DNA from: Acidimicrobiia bacterium
GTDB taxonomy: Bacteria > Actinomycetota > Acidimicrobiia > Spongiisociales > UBA5794
Direction: 5' to 3'
NCBI GenBank assembly: GCA_024762335.1
Contig: JANTHO010000001.1
Location: 64,805 to 128,804, forward strand
Length of the DNA: 64,000 nucleotides
Shown one piece after another: positions 41,355 through 52,478 of the stretch. The notes beneath the pieces were generated by a model. The model was not told where the DNA came from. It made no database searches and was given only the letters and a program-made list of their open reading frames with translations. Numbering within the stretch: the first letter of the stretch is position 1; every line of letters begins with the position of its first letter. The translations under genes were made by a program, and so were the position numbers.

Positions 41355-41372
41355 CCCCGGAACCTACCACTG

Positions 41373-42344
41373 CTATCCCTTGACGGATCCGGCCGTGATT
41401 CCCCGGACGAAGAACCGTTGGAGTGAGAAGAACACAGCCATCGGAACAACGGTGATCACGAATGCACCCGCGGTGAGGAGATGCTCGCGCAGGCCGAACT
41501 CGCCGGCCAGCGAAGCCACAACGACGGTAGCGGGCAAGGCTTCCCGGTTCCCTCCGATCATCGTCAACGCGATCAGATAGTCGTTCCAGGTCCAGAGGAA
41601 CTGGAAGATCGTGAAGGCCGCCAGGACGGGGACGGAGAGGGGAACCACAAGACGCCAGAAGATCGTGAAATGGTCGGCGCCGTCGATCCTCGCCGACTCG
41701 AACACGTCTCCCGGCAAGCCGGAGATGTAGTTGTGTAACAGGAAGATCGCAAAAGGTAAGGCGAAGCCCGTGTGGGTCAGCCAGACAGCCGGGATCGTCC
41801 CGGCGAGATCAAGATCAGGGAAGACGGTCACCGTCTTTTCGATGAGAGGGATGGTCAGATGGGCGCCGCCCGCGTACATCTGCAACAGCGGAATCAGCGC
41901 CACCTGGGACGGAACGGCGAGCAGGGCGACGGTCGCGATGAAGAGCCAGTCCCTGCCCTTGAAGTCGATCCATGCGAACGCATACGCGGCGAACGCTGCG
42001 ATGGCGATCGGAATGATCGTTGCAACGATGGCGATGGCGGCCGAGTTGAGTAGGCCGTTCGCGAGGCCGCCGGTCGCTTCGGATCCGAGAACGTCCCGGT
42101 AGTTCTGGAGCGTGAGGCCGCCGTAGCCGTGTGCGCCGTCCTGCCAGAAAAGCCACCATCCGAAGTTCCTCTGGGCGTCACGGGTACGGAACGAGTTGAC
42201 GAAGAGGCCGAGCGTCGGGATCGTCCAGATGATCACGAAGAACCAGAGCACCCAGGTGGGGATCGCCCCGAGGAAGCCCCGGACGCGTCCGCCGAGCGCC
42301 GCCGGATCGGGTCCCGTCGCCGTCTGACGTTCGGTGGTCGTCAT
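41373..42344 (-). CDS. Carbohydrate ABC transporter permease (MalG-like)
   Basis: EAA-like loop FESARIDGADHFTIFWRLVVPLSVPVLA; start ATG at 42344. Confidence 0.92.
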   Translation of the reverse strand: MTTTERQTATGPDPAALGGRVRGFLGAIPTWVLWFFVIIWTIPTLGLFVNSFRTRDAQRNFGWWLFWQDGAHGYGGLTLQNYRDVLGSEATGGLANGLLNSAAIAIVATIIPIAIAAFAAYAFAWIDFKGRDWLFIATVALLAVPSQVALIPLLQMYAGGAHLTIPLIEKTVTVFPDLDLAGTIPAVWLTHTGFALPFAIFLLHNYISGLPGDVFESARIDGADHFTIFWRLVVPLSVPVLAAFTIFQFLWTWNDYLIALTMIGGNREALPATVVVASLAGEFGLREHLLTAGAFVITVVPMAVFFSLQRFFVRGITAGSVKG

Positions 42345-44278
42345 CAGTGGGCCGCCCTTTCCTTCTGCATGCGTCTGATGTTCAGCCACATGATCGGCAG
42401 GACTCCGAGGAACAGGACGATGGCGATCGCCGAACCCAGACCGAAGTTGAGTTCGGTGAAGGCCCGCTGCCACATCTCATTCGCGAGAACCTGGGTACCG
42501 AAGTTGCCGTTGGTCATGACCTTCGGGATGTCGAAGACCTTGAGCACAGTGACGACGAGTGTCGTGACGACGACTCCGATCGTCGGGGAGACCTGGGGGA
42601 TGGTGATCCGCCAGAACACCTGGGATTCGGAGGCCCCGTCGATTCTGGACGCTTCGATGAGTTCCGTGGGGACGGCCTTGATGGCCGCTGAGAGAATCAC
42701 CATTGCAAATCCGGTCTGGATCCAGATCAGTACGACCATCATCCAAAAGTTGTTGAAGGGGGCTTCCTGGAGGAACAGGATCGGCTGACCGATCGTCTGC
42801 CCGGTTGCTTCGATCACCTGGAAGCCTCCGAGGCCGGGCCCGAGGAACCGGTAGATGAGCCAGACGATCGGCAGTGCTACGACGACGGCTCCGGCTGTGA
42901 TCGCCGGCATGTGGGCCTTTCGGCCGCGCCATGCGATGAAGAGAATCCCGACGAGGATGAGGATGAGAATGGCGACGATCACCGCCGTGGCGGTCGGCGA
43001 GTTACTCCACTGCCCGAGTTTGATCCATACGGCGTTCATCACGCCGGTCTGGGTCTTCTGTGGCGGTCGAGCGATGTACATGAAACGCCAGATGATCGAC
43101 GCACCGACGAATGAGATCGCCATCGGCATGAAGATCATCGACTTGGCGACGCTCTCGCCCTTGCTTCGATCGGAGAGGACGGCGATCGCCAAGCCCATAC
43201 CGGTCGAGAAGATCGTCACGGCGAAGATCCACCACAGGTTGTTCGAGATCGTTCCGCGAACGGCGGCGAACACGGCGAATCCGACGAGGATGACGCCTGC
43301 AGCGATCGCCGACAACGACCCTCCGGTGAGACCGACGGTCTGCCCCAGACGCTTCCCCGAAATCCTCGCCACGGCGAAGCCGATGAGGAGGACCAACACG
43401 CCCGCCCACATGAGGCGGCTTGTGAACATGTCCGTCCAGTTGCTGAAGTCGATGATGCCCGGATCGGTCACGATCGCGACATAGTTCGACATGCCCGTCC
43501 ACGTCAACTGGGTGGGTGTTCCCGTGAGGAATCCCAACCAGAACGTCCTGATGAGCGGGATCACGAGCGTCATGAGTACGAATCCCAGTGCAGGGATGAG
43601 GAAGATGTACTTCCGGGAACCGAGGGCAATGCTCTGCTTCATCCTGTGATCCGGAAGCGGGAACGTTCCGACCCAGGCACCGATCCCGGCCCCGAGCACG
43701 GCTCCTGCAATGACCGCTTCGATCCTGGAGCCCCCGCCGAGTGTCGGGATGAGCCATGCGCCGAACAGCCATCCGATCGATCCCCAGAGTAGGAGCGGAC
43801 GGATGATGCTCGTCTTGCGTCCCCGGCTTGCCCAAAGGGCTGCGCCGACGGCGAGACCGACGGCGACCGACACGACGAGCGTAACGGGCGAAATAGCCGG
43901 CAGGTACGCATCGGTGAAGAAGAATCCAAGGAGGCCACCGAGGATCACTCCGCCACTGATGCCGATCACCAGGTGCGCGCTCTGGTCGGATGTCCGTGAG
44001 AGGGCATAGCCGGCGGCGGCACCGACGATCAGGGCCAGTGCAGTGGCGGCGACGGGTTGATCGATCAGCCGATTACCCCAAAGAAGACTGAAGAGCAGAA
44101 GAGAGGAGAACCCTCCGATGAGAGAGCTGAACAGGGACCAGCGACGCGGGGCGAGGTCAAAGACCTTGTTGGCGCCGATGAAGACGATCGCACTGACCCC
44201 CACCGCGGCGATGATTCCAACGACTGTGGCAATGACGCGATCCATAATCACCCTCACTCGTGACGCGACCCCGACCAT
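42344..44278 (-). CDS. Carbohydrate ABC transporter permease (MalF-like) with about 200-aa N-terminal polytopic extension (start may be 44245)
   Basis: EAA loop LIEASRIDGASESQVFWRITIPQVSPTIG; long Gly/Ala-rich TM extension. Confidence 0.88.
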   Translation of the reverse strand: MVGVASRVRVIMDRVIATVVGIIAAVGVSAIVFIGANKVFDLAPRRWSLFSSLIGGFSSLLLFSLLWGNRLIDQPVAATALALIVGAAAGYALSRTSDQSAHLVIGISGGVILGGLLGFFFTDAYLPAISPVTLVVSVAVGLAVGAALWASRGRKTSIIRPLLLWGSIGWLFGAWLIPTLGGGSRIEAVIAGAVLGAGIGAWVGTFPLPDHRMKQSIALGSRKYIFLIPALGFVLMTLVIPLIRTFWLGFLTGTPTQLTWTGMSNYVAIVTDPGIIDFSNWTDMFTSRLMWAGVLVLLIGFAVARISGKRLGQTVGLTGGSLSAIAAGVILVGFAVFAAVRGTISNNLWWIFAVTIFSTGMGLAIAVLSDRSKGESVAKSMIFMPMAISFVGASIIWRFMYIARPPQKTQTGVMNAVWIKLGQWSNSPTATAVIVAILILILVGILFIAWRGRKAHMPAITAGAVVVALPIVWLIYRFLGPGLGGFQVIEATGQTIGQPILFLQEAPFNNFWMMVVLIWIQTGFAMVILSAAIKAVPTELIEASRIDGASESQVFWRITIPQVSPTIGVVVTTLVVTVLKVFDIPKVMTNGNFGTQVLANEMWQRAFTELNFGLGSAIAIVLFLGVLPIMWLNIRRMQKERAAH

Positions 44279-44335
44279 AGCAGGAGGGGCCGGCGCCCTG
44301 CGCCGGCCCCTCCAGTCGATTCATCCGGTTTTTCG

Positions 44336-45739
44336 TCAGCTACTGGGCCACGAGGCGTCGATGTTCGCGACCGCCTCTTCAACGGTTTCGTCACCGTTCA
44401 CGGCACTCGTACCTTCGGTCCAGAACGTCCCGGCGCCGACGGCTGCCGGCATCAGGTCGGACCCGTCGAAGCGCAACACCTCTGCGTTGAGCATGATGTC
44501 GATCATCGTCTGCTCGAGCGGGAGGAACACGGATGTGTCCATGTTCTTGTTCGCCGACAGGTAGCCGCTCAGCTGGCCGCCCTTGCGGGCCTGCTGGGCC
44601 TTCTGGCGCTCCGTCGAGTACTCCGGGGAGGCGTAGTAGTTCATGACTGCCCACACTTCGGGGCGATCATCGAACGCCGCTGCGAGCGTGCCGCCACCGA
44701 GGACCGGCTTCGTGCCGTCGGGTCCGGCCGGGAAGTAGAACACGTCGATCCCACCGGGACCGGTCGGTGTACCTTCCGGCAGGAAGGCGGAGTAGAACGA
44801 CGCCTGGCGATGCATCATGCAGTCACCGTCGACGAGCGGCTGCCCGTTGTCGCCGAACGGCGTCGAGGCGATCGAACCGCCTGCTGCGTAGACGTAGCCG
44901 GGCTTGTTCCACAGATCGATGATCGTCTGCCAGATGTCGATCATCGCCGGATCGCTGAACTTGATTTCGCCTGCGACCCACTGGTCGTAGTAGTCGGCAC
45001 CCTGGAGGCGCAGTGTCATGTCCTCGACCCAGTCGGTGAACGGCCAACCCGTTGCCGGGCCGGATTCGATGCCGACGCACCACGGCGTCTGACCGTTGGC
45101 GACCATCTGATCCGAAAGCGCCCAGAGTTCGTCGAGCGACTGTGGGATGGCGTAGCCGTTTGCATCGAACGCCTGCGTGTCGTACCACACGAGCGACTTG
45201 ATGTCGGCCTTGTTCGGGACGCCGTACTGGACGCCGTCCACGTTGCCGAATGAGACGAAGGCCTCCGGCCAGTTCTCAACGGTCGTTGCGGTCACGTCGT
45301 CCGGCAGGGGAAGGATGAACCCTTCACGTGCGAAATCGGCGAGCTTGCCCGGCTGCGGGAAGATCGCGATGTCGGGCGGGTTGCCGCCTGCGGCCTGCGC
45401 GTTGATCTGGTCCGAGAAGTCGCGAGCACCCGTGTAGGTGATCGTCATCCCGTTGGCGTCGGCGAAGACGTTGAGGGCGTCCTGCATGGCGCCTGCTTCT
45501 TCGTCGGAGCTCTCGGGACCGAAGACCGTAACGGTCGTGCCCTCGAGGCTTGCCATTGCTTCTGTGGTCGTCGTTTCGCCACCACCGGCGGTGGTGGTCG
45601 TTGCCGGAGCGGCCGTCGTGGTCGTCGCCTCCGTGCTCTCCGTTGCCGTCGTCGTGGTCTCGTCGCTGCTCGATGAGCAGGCGGCCGCAACGAGTGCGAA
45701 CGCTACGAGGACCAGGAGGACGATTCGGAATCTCTTCAT
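44336..45739 (-). CDS. Alpha-glucoside-type ABC substrate-binding lipoprotein
   Basis: LVAAACSSSS lipobox; Thr-rich linker; GGNPPDIAIFPQPGKLADFAREG. Confidence 0.88.
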   Translation of the reverse strand: MKRFRIVLLVLVAFALVAAACSSSSDETTTTATESTEATTTTAAPATTTTAGGGETTTTEAMASLEGTTVTVFGPESSDEEAGAMQDALNVFADANGMTITYTGARDFSDQINAQAAGGNPPDIAIFPQPGKLADFAREGFILPLPDDVTATTVENWPEAFVSFGNVDGVQYGVPNKADIKSLVWYDTQAFDANGYAIPQSLDELWALSDQMVANGQTPWCVGIESGPATGWPFTDWVEDMTLRLQGADYYDQWVAGEIKFSDPAMIDIWQTIIDLWNKPGYVYAAGGSIASTPFGDNGQPLVDGDCMMHRQASFYSAFLPEGTPTGPGGIDVFYFPAGPDGTKPVLGGGTLAAAFDDRPEVWAVMNYYASPEYSTERQKAQQARKGGQLSGYLSANKNMDTSVFLPLEQTMIDIMLNAEVLRFDGSDLMPAAVGAGTFWTEGTSAVNGDETVEEAVANIDASWPSS

Positions 45740-45869
45740 ATGAGCTCCCTCTATCGAGTTCATGTTGTCGGCAGCCGGTCGGCCACCGGCAGACAGGCTA
45801 CTCCATTGGACAGCCATCGGCCACAGAACCTCGACCTGACGGGTATTCAAGCGTCTCTAGACTCGCGGT

Positions 45870-47114
<1,245 letters not shown>

Positions 47115-47116
47115 GC

Positions 47117-48055
47117 GTGGCAGACGTCGTCATCACCGAGTTCATGGACGACGACGGCGTCGCTTCGCTGTCCTCCGACTTCGCCACCATCTACGACCCG
47201 ACGCTCGTCGACGACCGCCCGCGGTTGCTCGGCATGCTCGAGTCCGTTCGTGGTCTCGTGGTCAGGAATCGGACACAGGTGGATGTCGAACTGCTCGATG
47301 CGGCCCGGGACCTCGTCGTCGTCGGCCGCCTCGGCGTGGGGTTGGACAACATCGACCTTGTGGCGTGCGCCGACCGGGGCGTGGCCGTGAAGCCGGCGAT
47401 CGGAGCGAACGTGACGGCCGTTGCTGAATACGTCATTCTCACCGCCCTGGCGTTGACCCGCCGCGTTTTCGATGCGACGACCGGCGTGCTCGACGGGTCG
47501 TGGCCCCGCACCGAGTCGGTTGGAGGCGAGGTCACCGGGAAGCGTCTCGGTCTCGTTGGTCTCGGAGCCATCGGACGGGCCGTTGCCGATCGTGCAATCG
47601 CCCTGTCGATGAACGTCATCGCTTTCGATCCGTACCTCGATCCGGACGACCCGGCATGGGAAGGTGTGTCGCGGACCTCATTCGACGAACTCGTGAAGGC
47701 AAGCGACGTGATCAGCATCCACGTTCCACTCACCGACTCGACACGGAATCTCTTCGGCCGAACCACGATCGCGTCCATGCGTCCCGGATCGATCCTCATC
47801 AATACTGCGAGAGGTGGCATCGTCGACGAGGATGCCCTTGCACGGGCACTCCTCTCTGGACATCTCGGCGGTGCCGCTCTCGACGTGTTCGCAACCGAAC
47901 CGGTGACCAGAGCATCCCGCGGACGACTCGTGGACGCGCCGAACCTGATCGCAACACCACACATCGCAGGCATCACGGAGGAGTCGAACGCGCGGGTCGG
48001 AATGATGACGGCAGATCATGTGCGACGTGCCCTGACCGGAGGGGATCGTCGATGA
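47117..48055 (+). CDS. D-isomer-specific 2-hydroxyacid dehydrogenase (SerA-like)
   Basis: GTG start; GLVGLGAIGRAVADRA; NTARGGIVDEDAL. Confidence 0.9.
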   Translation: MADVVITEFMDDDGVASLSSDFATIYDPTLVDDRPRLLGMLESVRGLVVRNRTQVDVELLDAARDLVVVGRLGVGLDNIDLVACADRGVAVKPAIGANVTAVAEYVILTALALTRRVFDATTGVLDGSWPRTESVGGEVTGKRLGLVGLGAIGRAVADRAIALSMNVIAFDPYLDPDDPAWEGVSRTSFDELVKASDVISIHVPLTDSTRNLFGRTTIASMRPGSILINTARGGIVDEDALARALLSGHLGGAALDVFATEPVTRASRGRLVDAPNLIATPHIAGITEESNARVGMMTADHVRRALTGGDRR

Positions 48056-48954
48056 CGACGGTCACTGCCGTCGGCCTTGCGGTCCTTGACTTCGTATTCG
48101 GTGTTGATACGGGACCCGAGCGCGGTCGGAAGGTCTTCGCCTCATCGCTCACCGAAGCGGGCGGTGGCCCGGCAGCCACCGCGGCCGTCACTGTCGCCGC
48201 CCTTGGTGGGACCGCCCGGTTCGTGGGTCGGATCGGTGATGACACGGTCGGAGATCGGATCGTCGAGGACTTCGCCGGATGGCATGTGGATACCGGCCGT
48301 CTGCGGCGCATTCCCGGGGTTCCCTCACCGCTGTCATCGGTCGTGGTCGAACCCGACGGGGAGCGGACGATCGTGAACTACACCGATCCCCGGTTGCATG
48401 CTCCCACCGACATCGTGACTGCAGATGACCTACGGGGAGCCGACGTCGTTCTCGCTGATCTCCGGTGGCCGACCGGTGGCCTGTCGGCACTGGCTGCCGC
48501 GGCGGAGCTGGGCCTGCCGTCCATCGTGGACTTCGACGAGACTCCGGAACAGGGCCTCGTGGAGGCGCTGGAGACTCCCACACACATCGTGTTCTCGGCA
48601 CCCGCCCTCGCTGCTCTGTCGAACACCGGGGATCCCACAGCAGGGCTGGAAAGCATCAACCGACGCACCGATGCGTGGGTGGCGGTGACGCTTGGATCGA
48701 GAGGCGTGCTGTGGATCGATGACGGTGTCGTCGTCCACACGCCGGCGTACGACGTCAACACCGTCGATACCCTTGGTGCAGGCGACGTGTTCCACGGCGC
48801 GTTCGCTCTCGGTCTCGGCGAGGGTCGGCCGATTCGGGAGATCGTGCAGCGAGCGGCAGCGACGGCGGCGCTCAAGTGTGAGCGATTCGGGGGCAGGGCG
48901 GGGATACCGACTCTGGCCGAAGTAGAGACCTTCATGAAGGAGTATGCGAGATGA
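48052..48954 (+). CDS. PfkB/ribokinase family sugar kinase
   Basis: ATGA overlap; GGGPAATAAVTVAALGG; DTLGAGDVFHGAFALGL. Confidence 0.93.
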   Translation: MTTVTAVGLAVLDFVFGVDTGPERGRKVFASSLTEAGGGPAATAAVTVAALGGTARFVGRIGDDTVGDRIVEDFAGWHVDTGRLRRIPGVPSPLSSVVVEPDGERTIVNYTDPRLHAPTDIVTADDLRGADVVLADLRWPTGGLSALAAAAELGLPSIVDFDETPEQGLVEALETPTHIVFSAPALAALSNTGDPTAGLESINRRTDAWVAVTLGSRGVLWIDDGVVVHTPAYDVNTVDTLGAGDVFHGAFALGLGEGRPIREIVQRAAATAALKCERFGGRAGIPTLAEVETFMKEYAR

Positions 48955-49997
48955 GTGTGTCGGCAGGAAAGCTCTGGGGCCTGAGACGCCTCGCCGATGA
49001 GAACGGGCGATTCAAGATGGTGGCCGTCGATCAGCGTCCACCGATCAAGACGCTCGTTGCCGCGGCGCGAAGCGCAACCGAAGCGGATGACGGGGATGTG
49101 CGTGCCGTGAAGCGGCTCCTCGTGGAGGAGTTGGCGGGTGATTCGACCGCTCTCCTTCTCGATCCGCACTACGCCTATCCGGCGGCCATCGATGCGGTCC
49201 CGCCGGCGAAAGGCCTGCTTCTCACGCTCGAAGATTCCGTCTTCGAAGACACTCCTGCAGGTCGACGATCTTCTGAAATCGACGATTGGAGTGTTGAGAA
49301 GATCAAACGGACCGGTGCCGACGCCGTCAAACTGCTCGCGTGGTATCGCCCGGATGCCGACGGGTCGGTTCTCGAGCATCAGCGCGCATTCGTGGCGAAG
49401 GTCGGCGAGGCGTGTCGACGTTACGACCTCCCGTTCGTCTTCGAAATCCTTACCTACCCGCTGCCCGCCGATGACGGACTCACCGCCCCAGACGCCGCTT
49501 CGGCGCGGGCCGAGCAGGTCATTGCCGGCGTGGAGGAGTTCTCGTCACCCCGATACGGCGTGGATCTCTTCAAGTTGGAGAGCCCGGTGCCTCCATCCGG
49601 CGTTCCGGACCCCGACGACGATGGCGGCCCGACCACCCAGGGCTACTTCGACGCACTCGACGCCGCCGCGGGCAGGCCGTGGGTCATGCTCTCGGCCGGC
49701 GCTGCTCAGGACGACTTCGAACGGATCCTCACCTACGCCTATCGGGCCGGTGCAAGCGGATTCCTCGCAGGCCGGGCCATCTGGTGGCCGGCCCTGCAGG
49801 CATTCCCCGACCTCGACGAAGCGCGTCGCGAGTTGCGCAGAGACGGCGCCCCCTATCTCAGGGACATCGGAGCACTCACCGACCGGTCTGCGAAGCCGTT
49901 CACGGAACACGCCTCGTACGGCGACGAAGGCCCGACCCTCGCCGGAGACCCCTTTGATTTCCGTGCCACCTACCCGTCGTTCGGAGATGCGACATGA
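48951..49997 (+). CDS. LacD/YihT-like class I aldolase
   Basis: ATGA overlap; ADENGRFKMVAVDQRPP; DAVKLLAWYRPDAD; DLFKLESPV Schiff-base-lysine-like motif. Confidence 0.85.
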   Translation: MSVSAGKLWGLRRLADENGRFKMVAVDQRPPIKTLVAAARSATEADDGDVRAVKRLLVEELAGDSTALLLDPHYAYPAAIDAVPPAKGLLLTLEDSVFEDTPAGRRSSEIDDWSVEKIKRTGADAVKLLAWYRPDADGSVLEHQRAFVAKVGEACRRYDLPFVFEILTYPLPADDGLTAPDAASARAEQVIAGVEEFSSPRYGVDLFKLESPVPPSGVPDPDDDGGPTTQGYFDALDAAAGRPWVMLSAGAAQDDFERILTYAYRAGASGFLAGRAIWWPALQAFPDLDEARRELRRDGAPYLRDIGALTDRSAKPFTEHASYGDEGPTLAGDPFDFRATYPSFGDAT

Positions 49998-51388
49998 AAC
50001 TCGGTGTGATCGCCCTCGGCCGTCCGACGTTCGACGTCCCGTACGCGACGGCAACCGCGAACGCGGCGTGGGGAACCCTGATCGAGGGGCCGTGGGAGAT
50101 TGTCGGCTCACCCGACCTTCTGATGGATACCGACGCCGTCGACAGTGCGGTCGCGGATCTTGTCGACACCGTCGATGGCCTGATCGTTCTTCAGGCGACG
50201 TTCGCGGATTCAACGCTGCTCGTCCACGCCACGGCGGCAGACCTGCCCGTGGTCCTGTGGGCCTTCCCCGAAGAACGAACCGGCGGGCGACTTCGCCTCA
50301 ATTCCTTCTGCGGCATCAATCTCGGCGGCTACACCCTGACGAACCTCGAGAGGACCTACCGATGGGTCTATCGCGATGCCGAAGACGACGCGGCCGTCAC
50401 CGACCTGGCCGCTGCGCTTTCGGGGCCTGCGCTGCGGCCGTCCGTCGGGGACGTCAAACCGATCGACACATTCGACGACGCAATACGAGATGAAGCGACA
50501 GCGGTGCGCGACCGCATCGCCAACGCAACGATCGGCCGGATCGGAGACCATCCGGCCGGGTTCGAGCCGTGTGACTACGAGGCTCGCGTCATCAGCGAGG
50601 TGTTCGGCACGTCGATCGACGCGATCCCCCTTCCCACCCTCTTCCAACGTTCCGCCGGATCCGACGCAACCCTGGTCGAGCAGGCGACCGAACGAGCGTC
50701 GTCGTTCCTCACGGGCGTCGGCGAACTCGATACACATGCCGTCGAGCAGAGCCTTCGATTGAACGTTGGGCTCAGCGGCCTCGTCGAGGATCGTGGCTGG
50801 TCCGGGGTCGCGACCCGTTGCTGGCCCGAGACCTTCACCGAATTCGGTGGTGCCGCGTGCACACCGATGTCGCTGTTGAACGACGTCGGCGTGATCGGAA
50901 CGTGCGAAGCCGACGTGTATGGCAACATCACCGGGCTCGTCATGCAGTGGCTTGCCGGGTCGGCCGCGTTCGTGACCGACCTCGTTCATCTCGATCGCGT
51001 CTCGAATACGGCCGTCTTCTGGCATTGCGGTCTTGCGCCGTTCGAGATGGCCGACCCGGACTTCGTTCCGAGAGCGACCGTGCATTCGAACAGGAAACTG
51101 CCGCTGCTGAGCGAGTTCCCGCTCAAACCGGGCAGGATCACGTTGGCCCGATTCAGCCGGTCACGTGGAACCCATCGTCTCGTCGTCGGCGGTGGTGACA
51201 TGATCTCAGCACCGCTCGCCTTCTCCGGCACCGCGGGTGTTGCACGCCTCGATCGGCCGGTCGACGACGTGTTGGCGACGGTCATGGATGAAGGGTTGGA
51301 ACATCATTACGGCATCGTCTACGGGGATGTCCGGGAGCAGCTCGCTGCGCTGGCGTCACTCCTGTCGATGCCGGTCGTGGAACTGTGA
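49994..51388 (+). CDS. L-fucose/L-arabinose isomerase-like protein
   Basis: ATGA overlap; GTCEADVYGNITGLVMQWLAGSAAFVTDLVHLD...FWHCGLAP metal-ligand pattern. Confidence 0.82.
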   Translation: MKLGVIALGRPTFDVPYATATANAAWGTLIEGPWEIVGSPDLLMDTDAVDSAVADLVDTVDGLIVLQATFADSTLLVHATAADLPVVLWAFPEERTGGRLRLNSFCGINLGGYTLTNLERTYRWVYRDAEDDAAVTDLAAALSGPALRPSVGDVKPIDTFDDAIRDEATAVRDRIANATIGRIGDHPAGFEPCDYEARVISEVFGTSIDAIPLPTLFQRSAGSDATLVEQATERASSFLTGVGELDTHAVEQSLRLNVGLSGLVEDRGWSGVATRCWPETFTEFGGAACTPMSLLNDVGVIGTCEADVYGNITGLVMQWLAGSAAFVTDLVHLDRVSNTAVFWHCGLAPFEMADPDFVPRATVHSNRKLPLLSEFPLKPGRITLARFSRSRGTHRLVVGGGDMISAPLAFSGTAGVARLDRPVDDVLATVMDEGLEHHYGIVYGDVREQLAALASLLSMPVVEL

Positions 51389-52476
51389 GGAGCGATATGA
51401 CAGACATCGTCCGCTACGGCGTCATCGGCACGGGCATGATGGGAGTCGAACACATCCTGAACATCAACGAGCTCGACGGAGCGGTGGTGACCGCCATCTC
51501 CGACCCGGACGCGGGATCGAGGACCGCCGGGGCCGAGGCGGCCGGCATCGGCGACGACGGGGTCTTCTCCGACCACCGTGACCTCATCGCGTCCGGCCGC
51601 TGCGACGCCGTCGTCGTTGCGAGCCCGAACTACACCCACATCGACATCCTCCCGGACGTGCTCCATGCGGGCCTGCACGTCCTCGCCGAGAAGCCGCTGT
51701 GTACGACGGTGGAGGACTGCCGGACGGTGATCGAAGCGGCGGAAGATTACGACGGTGTCGCCTGGATGGGGATGGAGTACCGGTACAAGCCGCCGATCGC
51801 ACGACTCGTCGAAGAGGTGAGTGAAGGAACGGCCGGACGGGTCCACATGGTGGCCATTCGCGAGCACCGGTTCCCGTTTCTCGTCAAGGTCGGCAACTGG
51901 AACCGGTTCAGCCGCAACACGGGAGGAACGCTCGTTGAGAAGTGCTGCCACTTCTTCGACCTGATGAACCTCATCACCGGGGCCGAACCCGTCCGTGTCT
52001 ACGCATCGGGTGGCCAGAGCGTCAACCACCTCGACGAGGAGTACGACGGTGAGGTGCCGGACATTCTCGACAATGCCTATGTGATCGTCGACTACGACAG
52101 TGGAGCAAGGGCCATGCTCGACCTGTGCATGTTCGCCGAGGGAAGCAGGAACGAGCAGGAGATAGCCGTCACCGGAGACACGGGTAAGGTCGAAGCGTTC
52201 GTTCCCGAATCGGTTGTACGGATCGGGCGCCGATCGGATGGTGAGGTCACCGAATTCGAGGTCGTCGACGATCGTGTCGCCTATGCGGGACTCCATGAGG
52301 GTTCGAGCTACCTCGAGCATCTCGACTTCCTCGAAGCGATCCGCAACGGGACGTCGCCGAAGGTGACCCTCGAAGACGGGATGCGTGCCGTCGCTCTCGG
52401 CGTTGCCGCCCACCGATCGATCGACGAGGGCCGGCCCGTGATGTGGGACGAAGTGATCACACGGCCGATGCCATAG
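51385..52476 (+). CDS. Gfo/Idh/MocA family NAD(P)-dependent protein (alternative ATG start 51397)
   Basis: YGVIGTGMMGVEHI; AEKPLCTTVEDC. Confidence 0.92.
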   Translation: MRSDMTDIVRYGVIGTGMMGVEHILNINELDGAVVTAISDPDAGSRTAGAEAAGIGDDGVFSDHRDLIASGRCDAVVVASPNYTHIDILPDVLHAGLHVLAEKPLCTTVEDCRTVIEAAEDYDGVAWMGMEYRYKPPIARLVEEVSEGTAGRVHMVAIREHRFPFLVKVGNWNRFSRNTGGTLVEKCCHFFDLMNLITGAEPVRVYASGGQSVNHLDEEYDGEVPDILDNAYVIVDYDSGARAMLDLCMFAEGSRNEQEIAVTGDTGKVEAFVPESVVRIGRRSDGEVTEFEVVDDRVAYAGLHEGSSYLEHLDFLEAIRNGTSPKVTLEDGMRAVALGVAAHRSIDEGRPVMWDEVITRPMP

Positions 52477-52478
52477 CC

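Noticed and set aside
49138-50493. 451-aa forward ORF
   Set aside because: Out-of-frame across the aldolase and isomerase genes; Ser/Arg/Pro-rich.
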